Shown: in pieces, positions 1 to 5,060 of the stretch | How positions within the stretch are numbered: the first letter of the stretch is position 1 | Layout: each line of letters opens with the position of its first letter | Origin: Bacteroidia bacterium | GTDB lineage: Bacteria; Bacteroidota; Bacteroidia; Bacteroidales; Azobacteroidaceae | Length of the DNA: 11,004 nt | NCBI GenBank assembly: GCA_025996815.1 | Contig: BNTT01000098.1 | Location: forward strand, 1 to 11,004 | Direction: 5' to 3' | The notes under the pieces: model-generated | What the model saw: only the letters and a program-made list of their open reading frames with translations | Databases searched by the model: none | Told to the model about the DNA's origin: nothing | Made by a program: the position numbers and the translations under genes

Positions 1-605
1 AAAGTGAACATGAAAGGTTCAACTGCGGCAGTTGGACCGCCGGTTACGCTGGCGGAATTGTCGGCGCGGCTCACTTCTACGGTGATGGTTGCTCCCACAT
101 CGGCAGTTACTAAGATATAGAGTGGGCTGTTTGTCCCAATTGGAGTCGAGCCATTCCGTTTCCACTGGTAGGTGAAGGCTCCGCTTCCGGAAAGGTAGGT
201 ATTTGCAGTGAGGATGTTTCCGACCATCGTGTAGCCGGCGATGATTACCGAGCCGGTTAAAACGGTGACAACTATCTGCGTTGGCTCGCTGGTTATGCTG
301 CCGATAGTGTTGGCGCGGCTCACTTCTACGGTGATGGTTTTCCCTAAATCGGCAGCCACTGCGGTATAGGTTGGGACGTTTGTCCCAATAGGAGTCGTGC
401 CATTCCGGAACCACCGGTAGGTGATGGCTCCGCTACCACCAAGGAGGGAGATATTTGCTTTGAGGGCTTGTCCGACACCCGCGATGCCTTCGATGTATAC
501 TATGCCTGTCAAAGTGAACATGAAAGGTTCAACTGCGGCAGTTGGACCGCCGGTTACGCTGGCGGAATTGTCGGCGCGGCTCACTTCTACGGTGATGGTT
601 GCTCC
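1..605 (-). repeat. 95-bp identical segments 510 bp apart within the Ig-like array
   Basis: Positions 1-95 and 511-605 are identical base for base; the first difference is at 96 versus 606 (c/t). The offset is exactly 170 codons, or two repeat units. The unit between them (near 259) does not share the 'aaagtgaacatgaaagg' linker. This indicates recent copying of a two-unit block or gene conversion. Confidence 0.9.
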
Positions 606-3152
606 TAAATCGGTAGTCTCTAAGGTATAGGTTGGGCTGTTGGTTCCAATTGAAGTCGTGCCATTTCGTTTCCACCGGTAGGTGATGGCTCCGTTTCCAC
701 CAAGGGCAGTGGTATTTGCGGTGAGGGTTTGTCCTACTCGCGCGGTGCCGTCGATGGTTACCGAGCCGGTTAAAGCACCGGGGATTTCAGCCGCAACTGC
801 GGCAGTTGGACCGCCGGTGGCACTGCCTAAATATCCGGCGCGGCTCACTTCTACGGAGATGGTTGCACCTAAATCGGCAGCCAACAGGGTATAGGTTGGG
901 CTGTTGGTTCCAATTGAAGTTGTGCCATTTCGTTTCCACTTGTAGGTGATGTCTCCGCTTCCGGCAAGGAGGGAGGTATTGGCAGTGAGGGTTTGTCCGA
1001 CGTTTGCGGAGCCGGTGATGGTTACCGTGCCGGTTAAATCGGGGTAGACAACTGTGGCAGTCAGATAGCCGGTGGTGCTGCCGGCATTGTTGGCGCGGCT
1101 CACTTCTACGGAGATGTTTTTCCCTGCATCGGCAGCCACTAAGGTATAGGTTGGGACGTTTGTCCCAATATCCACGCTACCCCGTTTCCAATGGTAGGCG
1201 ATGGCTCCGCTTCCACCAAGGAGGGAGGTATTGGCTGTGAGGACTTGTCCGACTTCCGCGATGCCGTCGATGGTTACCGAGCCGGTTAGAGCGGGGAAGG
1301 TAACTGTTGCCGTTGGACCGCCGGTTATGCTTCCGTAATATCCGTTGCGGCTCACTTCTACGGTGATGGTTTTCCCTGCATCGGCAGGCACTAAGGTATA
1401 GGTTGGGCTGTTTGTTCCAATATTCGCGGCTTCTCGTTTCCACCGGTAGATGATGGCTCCGTTTCCATCACCATCAAGGGCGGAGGTAATTGCAGTGAGG
1501 GTTTGTCCGACTATTGCGGTGCCGGTGATGGTTATCGCGCCGGTTAAAGGAGTGGATACATTCGCCACCACGATGCGCAGCCGCGCGCTTTCGGTTTCGA
1601 GGGGTTCCTGGGCGGAAATCCAGTAGTTATCCGCTGTCACATTACCCTTGGCGGATATCAGGAGCAGTTCCTGAGCGGTCGCGTTGAAACTCGGGGTCAG
1701 GTCGGTGTTCCGCACATTGCCCGATGCCAAGGAATATACAATCCATTCACTTCTGTTTGAGTAGGGAGGATTGTTGGTCAGGTTCACTGTTACGCTTGGC
1801 GTAGCCTGGGGCGGTCTGCCAATGGTGGCAAACAGTGCCACCGGTGTTTGTGTCCGTGATGCCGCAACGACCTCAACCAGTTGCCGCTTACTTTCGGCGT
1901 AGGGAGGGTTGGTGGCGGCAATATAGTAGTTCTTCACCGCCACATTACCCGTGGAGGATGTCAGCAGCATGAACTCACCGTCGAAGGTGATAGTTACGTA
2001 GGGGTCTAATTCGGTTCCTGCCACCGTGGTATAAACTTTCCATGCAGTTGAACTCGAATAAGCAGCGGCGTTGTTCAGGGTAATTTCCACGCGAGGCTGT
2101 GTGGCGGCGGTCTTGGCAACGACAGCAGGGGTAATATCCGGAGTCGGTGTCAGAGTCGGCACATACGCGGCAACCGTGAGCTTCTGCCGCCCACTTTCGG
2201 TGTTTGGAGGGTTGATGGCGGCAATATAGTAGCTCTCCAGCGCCATGTCACCCGTGTTGGATGTCAGCCGCAGTAATATATCGCTGAGGGAAGCGACTAC
2301 GTTGTTGTTCGGTCCGTCGCCTGTTGGCGAGGAATAAACCTTCCATATAGTCGAACTCGAATAAACAGCGGCGTTGTTCAGGGTAAAATCCACGCTCGCC
2401 TGTGTGGCGGCGGTCTTGGCAACGGTAGTAGTGGCAATATTCGGAGTCGGTGTTACGTCTGCCATATACTTTGTAATCGTGAGTTCCAGCCGCTCGCTTT
2501 CATTCTTGTCGGCTTCGGTGGCAGTAACCCAGTAGCTCCCCAGGGGAATGTCAGGGGAATGAAACAAGGTCAAGGTTTGAGCCGCTTTGTTGAATTGCGG
2601 GGTTATGTTGGGAGCCAACGTGGCGCTTGTCGGCGAGGCATAAACTTTCCACTTGGTTGCATCGCCTCCCTCGTAGAAGTCGCTATTGTCCACGGTAAAA
2701 GCGATGTTTGCCTGCTGGAGAGTGGATTTTGCGATGCTTGAAATGTATGCTATGGGGGTAGTGGTCTGGTCGGGTGAAAACGCGAGTACGTTGAGTTTGA
2801 GGCGCTCACTTTCGGACTTGCCCGACGCGGTGGCGGAGATAAAATAACTGCCTGGGCGAATATCCGAGGTGTGCTTCAGCACCAGTTCCGTGCCGTTAGA
2901 GCACGTCGCGGTCACGCCCGCTGCCCTGCCTGCGCCGGTCGCCGCCACATAAACTTTCCATTCGGTATTGAAATACTCCGAAGTCAGGGTAAACGTCACG
3001 CTCTGCTGCTGGGCGGCGGTTTTCGCCACGTTTTTGGTCCACATCTGCGGCGTGTCGGTCTGCCCAAAATCCCCGCTCTCGCTGCATTGACCCAGTACGA
3101 GAGGCACCAACAGCGCAATCACTAACCCTTTTACATTTGCTTTCATTTTCAT
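1..3152 (-). CDS. Large secreted repeat protein with Ig-like domains, probable lipoprotein (3' end outside window)
   Basis: The minus strand is open without a stop from the ATG at 3152 to the window edge, giving 1050 codons with no C-terminus. The N-terminus (MKMKANVKGLVIALLVPLV) has basic residues and a hydrophobic core, then LGQC-SESG. That looks like a lipoprotein signal with Cys23 as the lipidated residue, although Gln at -1 is unusual for a lipobox. Residues ~37-534 hold five ~100-residue repeats, each with a WKVY-type strand (Trp at 65, 168, 270, 371, 470), a SYYIAA/SYWVTA-type strand and an ESxRxxL ending. Residues ~535-1050 hold six ~85-residue Ig-like repeats built around VGQTLTA, YxWKR, IGTNxPTYTL and ITVEVSR (Trp at 571, 655, 739, 827, 914, 997). 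Such repeats are usual in surface or adhesin-like proteins; the ligand is unknown. The start is supported by a good promoter ~32 nt upstream. A second Met lies two codons further in. No catalytic domain is visible in the part seen. Confidence 0.85.
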   Translation of the reverse strand, partial: MKMKANVKGLVIALLVPLVLGQCSESGDFGQTDTPQMWTKNVAKTAAQQQSVTFTLTSEYFNTEWKVYVAATGAGRAAGVTATCSNGTELVLKHTSDIRPGSYFISATASGKSESERLKLNVLAFSPDQTTTPIAYISSIAKSTLQQANIAFTVDNSDFYEGGDATKWKVYASPTSATLAPNITPQFNKAAQTLTLFHSPDIPLGSYWVTATEADKNESERLELTITKYMADVTPTPNIATTTVAKTAATQASVDFTLNNAAVYSSSTIWKVYSSPTGDGPNNNVVASLSDILLRLTSNTGDMALESYYIAAINPPNTESGRQKLTVAAYVPTLTPTPDITPAVVAKTAATQPRVEITLNNAAAYSSSTAWKVYTTVAGTELDPYVTITFDGEFMLLTSSTGNVAVKNYYIAATNPPYAESKRQLVEVVAASRTQTPVALFATIGRPPQATPSVTVNLTNNPPYSNRSEWIVYSLASGNVRNTDLTPSFNATAQELLLISAKGNVTADNYWISAQEPLETESARLRIVVANVSTPLTGAITITGTAIVGQTLTAITSALDGDGNGAIIYRWKREAANIGTNSPTYTLVPADAGKTITVEVSRNGYYGSITGGPTATVTFPALTGSVTIDGIAEVGQVLTANTSLLGGSGAIAYHWKRGSVDIGTNVPTYTLVAADAGKNISVEVSRANNAGSTTGYLTATVVYPDLTGTVTITGSANVGQTLTANTSLLAGSGDITYKWKRNGTTSIGTNSPTYTLLAADLGATISVEVSRAGYLGSATGGPTAAVAAEIPGALTGSVTIDGTARVGQTLTANTTALGGNGAITYRWKRNGTTSIGTNSPTYTLETTDLGATITVEVSRADNSASVTGGPTAAVEPFMFTLTGIVYIEGIAGVGQALKANISLLGGSGAITYRWFRNGTTPIGTNVPTYTAVAADLGKTITVEVSRANTIGSITSEPTQIVVTVLTGSVIIAGYTMVGNILTANTYLSGSGAFTYQWKRNGSTPIGTNSPLYILVTADVGATITVEVSRADNSASVTGGPTAAVEPFMFT
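7..1548 (-). repeat. Six tandem ~84-88-codon Ig-like repeat units
   Basis: Coding-strand units begin at about 1547, 1289, 1037, 773, 511 and 259, each opening with a version of TTAACCGGC (Leu-Thr-Gly). A seventh appears to start at the left edge. All share the order T-G-x-V-x-I, VGQxLxAN, SGxxxYxWKR, IGTN, ADxGxxIxVEVSR. The conserved Trp spacing is 84, 84, 88, 87 and 83 residues. The order and spacing fit a beta-sandwich (Ig-like) unit. The repeats continue beyond the window. Confidence 0.85.
1553..3044 (-). repeat. Five tandem ~100-codon N-terminal repeat units
   Basis: This is a second repeat family in the same protein. Units share VAKTAATQ-like openings, a WKVY strand, a region ending SYYIAA or SYWVTA, and ESxRxxL followed by a Pro/Thr linker. 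Trp spacing is 103, 102, 101 and 99 residues. The third and fourth units are the most alike at DNA level: the stretches around 2357-2420 and 2055-2120 are almost the same. The fold is probably all-beta, but I cannot assign a named family. Confidence 0.75.
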
Positions 3153-3183
3153 TTTTTGTTTATATGATACTGATAATTCGGTG

Positions 3184-3214
3184 CAAAGGTAAGCATTTTT
3201 TTTTAATTAGCAAA
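3184..3214 (-). promoter_or_regulatory. Bacteroidetes-type promoter for the Ig-like repeat gene
   Basis: On the minus strand, TTTG (3214-3211) and TACCTTTG (3191-3184) are separated by exactly 19 nt. This matches the Bacteroidetes consensus TTTG-N19-TAnnTTTG. The spacer contains an A9 run. The predicted transcript start near 3178 leaves a ~25-nt A/T-rich leader before the ATG at 3152. Confidence 0.8.
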
Positions 3215-3238
3215 ATAAAATGACAAAAATTTTTTTTT

Positions 3239-3949
3239 TCAGGTGGCTGCATTCATAATTATATCCACCCCATTCAATTGAGCCGATGCGTGCGTTAAAA
3301 ACAAAACTGTTTCTGCCACTTCTTCCACGGTCAGTAATCGTTTCAAAGGGTGCTCGTTCACCATCTGCTCAATGATTCGTTCGTCCGTATCTGCGGTTAA
3401 TGCCGTTTGCATAAAAGAGGGGGACACGGAATTGGAGGTGATATTGTATTTTGCGTTTTCAGATGCCCACACCTTCGTTAATTTTTCCAAATAGGCTTTA
3501 TTTGCCACGTACATAGAAGCACCTATCGGAATATCGAACAATGCCGCAGTCAAAACGGTTATTATTTTCCCTTGCCGTTTTTTACGAAATAGACTTATAG
3601 CAGCCTGCGCAATTTCAATCGTTGGAATAATATTTTTTTCGAACTCAGTTAAAAAATCAGATGAAGACACCTTATGAAAATGCCCTTTTAAGAATACCCC
3701 ACTGTAAGCATTATTTACTAAAACTTCCAAATTCATTTCGGCTATCTGACTGACTAACGATTTTACATCGTCTTTGTTGCAGAAATTACACTTTATCCCT
3801 ATAGCATTCGCAAATCGACTGCTTATTTCTTTTGCACTTCCCGCCGATTTATAATAGGTAAAATAGACCCGATTACCTTTATCCTCAGCTAATTTTTGGG
3901 TGATTGCTTTTCCTAAACCGGAAGAGCCGCCTGTAATCAATATATTCAT
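3239..3949 (-). CDS. SDR-family NAD(P)H-dependent reductase (FabG-like)
   Basis: A 236-residue single-domain short-chain dehydrogenase/reductase, the usual length for the classical family. It has the nucleotide-binding loop TGGSSGLG (residues 6-13), NNA (79-81), the structural Asn of the tetrad (N106, 41 residues before the Tyr) and YxxxK (Y147, K151). Thr134 sits 13 residues before the Tyr, where most family members have the catalytic Ser, so activity may be altered or the site atypical. The likely reaction is reduction of a 3-oxoacyl thioester or similar ketone in the cytoplasm. The start overlaps the stop of the upstream MaoC-type gene by 4 bp (ATGA), indicating translational coupling and a shared substrate pathway. 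A ketoreductase plus dehydratase pair suits fatty-acyl or polyketide-like modification, but the substrate cannot be read from sequence. Confidence 0.88.
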   Translation of the reverse strand: MNILITGGSSGLGKAITQKLAEDKGNRVYFTYYKSAGSAKEISSRFANAIGIKCNFCNKDDVKSLVSQIAEMNLEVLVNNAYSGVFLKGHFHKVSSSDFLTEFEKNIIPTIEIAQAAISLFRKKRQGKIITVLTAALFDIPIGASMYVANKAYLEKLTKVWASENAKYNITSNSVSPSFMQTALTADTDERIIEQMVNEHPLKRLLTVEEVAETVLFLTHASAQLNGVDIIMNAAT

Positions 3950-4416
3950 ACTAATAATCCTATTTGAATTTTACCTTTTGCAACTAACAGCGGCTTTTTA
4001 TCAGTCATAACTTGCTGATTATCAGGAAGTTGTACCCCCCCCTCTGTTGATTCGTTAATTTTCGTTAAATTTCGGCGAAATTCAAACTTAAATTCGATGG
4101 CATTCACAGACTCGTAAACACCCACCACCTGCGCTTTGAAATTCAGCGTGTCGTTGAGGTAAACCGCATTTTTGAATTGAATTTCCTGCGAATGAATAAT
4201 CACATCTTTCGTTGGGAGGCACTCGCCGATGAAATAGGAAAGAAACCCGTTCAGAATATTTCCGTGCATAACAACACCTTCAAACCCTTTGTTTTTGGCA
4301 AATGCAGCATCGGTATGCAACGGATTTCGGTCGCGAAAAACATCAACGAAACCGTTATATACTTCACCCGAAACACAAAATTCTCTCTCGTATGCCTGTC
4401 CTTCCTGAAATATCAT
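3946..4416 (-). CDS. MaoC-type hotdog-fold (R)-specific hydratase/dehydratase
   Basis: From the ATG at 4416 this encodes 156 residues. It contains the hydratase-2 signature: FRDRNPLHTD, in which Asp29 and His34 have the spacing of the catalytic Asp/His pair in PhaJ-type enzymes, followed by GFEGVVMHG (44-52). It probably hydrates or dehydrates enoyl/3-hydroxyacyl thioesters, acting with the SDR reductase whose start overlaps its stop. A longer frame (start 4872, 308 residues) exists but its first 152 residues are IS110 transposase and shifted-frame junk. The start at 4416 is chosen because family homology begins there and a strong promoter lies only ~9 nt upstream. Residues ~112-140 look like an insertion relative to ~130-residue relatives, since the C-terminal strand resumes at KPLLVAKGKI. 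The insertion coincides with palindromic DNA and a G8 tract. Confidence 0.85.
   Translation of the reverse strand: MIFQEGQAYEREFCVSGEVYNGFVDVFRDRNPLHTDAAFAKNKGFEGVVMHGNILNGFLSYFIGECLPTKDVIIHSQEIQFKNAVYLNDTLNFKAQVVGVYESVNAIEFKFEFRRNLTKINESTEGGVQLPDNQQVMTDKKPLLVAKGKIQIGLLV
4009..4082 (-). repeat. Palindrome-rich in-frame insertion within the MaoC-type gene
   Basis: Two short inverted repeats bracket this stretch. At 4009-4031 AACTT-g-CTGAT-t-ATCAG-g-AAGTT has 11-nt arms with one mismatch. At 4068-4082 AATTTCG-g-CGAAATT has perfect 7-bp arms. Between them lies a run of eight C (4035-4042), which is G8 on the coding strand. The encoded ~25 residues (around NLTKINESTEGG) interrupt an otherwise compact hotdog domain between two strands. 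Its identity as a mobile or palindromic element is inferred; copies elsewhere were not searchable. Confidence 0.5.
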
Positions 4417-4424
4417 AACGGGTG

Positions 4425-4455
4425 CAAAGGTATGATTTTTTTTTGGATTAGCAAA
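4425..4455 (-). promoter_or_regulatory. Bacteroidetes-type promoter for the hydratase-reductase operon
   Basis: On the minus strand, TTTG (4455-4452) and TACCTTTG (4432-4425) are separated by exactly 19 nt. The boxes plus spacer match the promoter at 3184-3214 at 30 of 35 positions, counting a few flanking bases. The ATG at 4416 is only 8 nt after the -7 box, so the transcript should have almost no leader. The sequence sits just beyond the truncated end of the IS110 remnant. Confidence 0.75.
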
Positions 4456-4476
4456 AAAGGGATAAAAAAAATTTCC

Positions 4477-4872
4477 TGCAATTGATTGTCCATCTGCTGT
4501 TCCAGCCGAACCATACTTTTTGTCAATCGCCTGCATTGGCGGGTGTATTGACGCATTTGCGCTATAACTGCACCGGGAACAAAACTGCCCCGTATCAGCT
4601 CTTTTTGCAAACACTCCGCTATTCACTGCGCATCCTTCACATTGCTCTTGCGACCGGGCAACGACCCGCCATATCGGCTTCCAGTAGATACTCGTACTCT
4701 CCATCGCCACTTGTCCGCAGCCATGTTCGACCAGCGTATCACGCATCTCCGTGAGGGCGGGGGTGAGCGTGCCGTAACGCTTTTCTAAAAAAATTTTACC
4801 ATTTTCGTCCAACATACACAAAAATACACTATCTTTGTGCACGTCAAGACCACAACATCTGTCCATAAGCAT
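4477..4872 (-). pseudogene. IS110-family transposase remnant (5' half, decayed)
   Basis: The N-terminus reads MDRCCGLDVHKDSVFLCML, with Asp10 (counting from 4872) in the GLDVHK motif, then VAMESTSIYWKPIWRV with Glu58. These are the first two acidic positions of the IS110 RuvC-like DEDD domain. At about 4662 there is an apparent deletion of ~20 codons plus a +1 shift. Family sequence resumes at 4661 as LPGRKSNVKDAQ, with Asn where a catalytic Asp is expected. A stop follows (TGA at 4625-4623, probably TGG to TGA), then IAECLQKELIRGSFVPG and RLEQQMDNQLQ. Similarity ends at 4477; the whole C-terminal serine-containing domain is missing. With a deletion, frameshift, stop, active-site change and 3' truncation, it cannot be functional. 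Confidence 0.88.
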
Positions 4873-4990
4873 ACTTAATTAGTTGTTTAACAATTAGTTT
4901 ATTACGCTACAAAGGTAGCAATTTGTACTTCGAGTACGGTAGGCTGTATGCCCGAAAAGGATGTCTGGTCTTGACTTTTTATTCATGCGC
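4873..4990 (-). mobile_element. Probable IS110 left-end non-coding region (possible bridge-RNA relic)
   Basis: This stretch of about 120 bases upstream of the transposase start encodes nothing recognisable. In IS110-group elements the 5' non-coding segment carries the bridge RNA and the left end. Here the minus strand contains a short hairpin, GTACT-CGA-AGTAC at about 4925-4937, and a semi-palindrome around TTGTTTAACAA at 4883-4893. The outer limit is set only by the mutA promoter starting near 4990. The assignment rests on position next to the transposase remnant, not on recognised sequence. Confidence 0.35.
4910..4917 (-). promoter_or_regulatory. Isolated -7 element upstream of the IS110 remnant
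   Basis: The minus strand has a perfect TACCTTTG -7 box, 37 nt before the transposase ATG. No TTTG is present at the 19-20 nt spacing (the bases there read ACCG). In several IS110 relatives a full promoter forms only when the element circularises and joins its ends, so a lone -7 box at the left end is compatible with that. It may also be chance. Confidence 0.35.
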
Positions 4991-5021
4991 TTGCATATCT
5001 CGTGATTTTTATCTAATTTTG
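4990..5021 (+). promoter_or_regulatory. Bacteroidetes-type promoter for mutA
   Basis: TAATTTTG at 5014-5021 fits the TAnnTTTG -7 box. CTTG at 4990-4993, with 20-nt spacing, is a three-of-four match to the -33 TTTG. The implied transcript start near 5027 gives a ~34-nt leader that is almost entirely A/T, as is common in this phylum. It is divergent from the IS110/hydratase side. Confidence 0.65.
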
Positions 5022-5060
5022 TAGCCGAAAAAAAATAAAATTCTAAAAAAATAAAAGATA

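Noticed and set aside
421..894. Short plus-strand frames in the Ig-like region
   Set aside because: They are antisense shadows of the repeats, recur with the repeat period and have no start signals. The minus frame explains the sequence fully.
1..1548. Regular repeats as a possible CRISPR array
   Set aside because: Units are ~252-264 bp, continuous and coding, without short identical repeats separated by unique spacers.
2538..2560. Tandem CAGGGGAATG copy in the repeat protein gene
   Set aside because: It is a single short duplication encoding ordinary repeat residues, with no sign of function.
3192..3240. Poly-T stretches as a terminator for the reductase gene
   Set aside because: No GC stem precedes them. 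The A/T runs are better explained as promoter spacer and upstream sequence for the next gene.
4883..4899. TTGTTTAACAA semi-palindrome as an operator or terminator
   Set aside because: It is short, A/T-only and imperfect on the transcribed strand. At most it is part of the IS110 left end.
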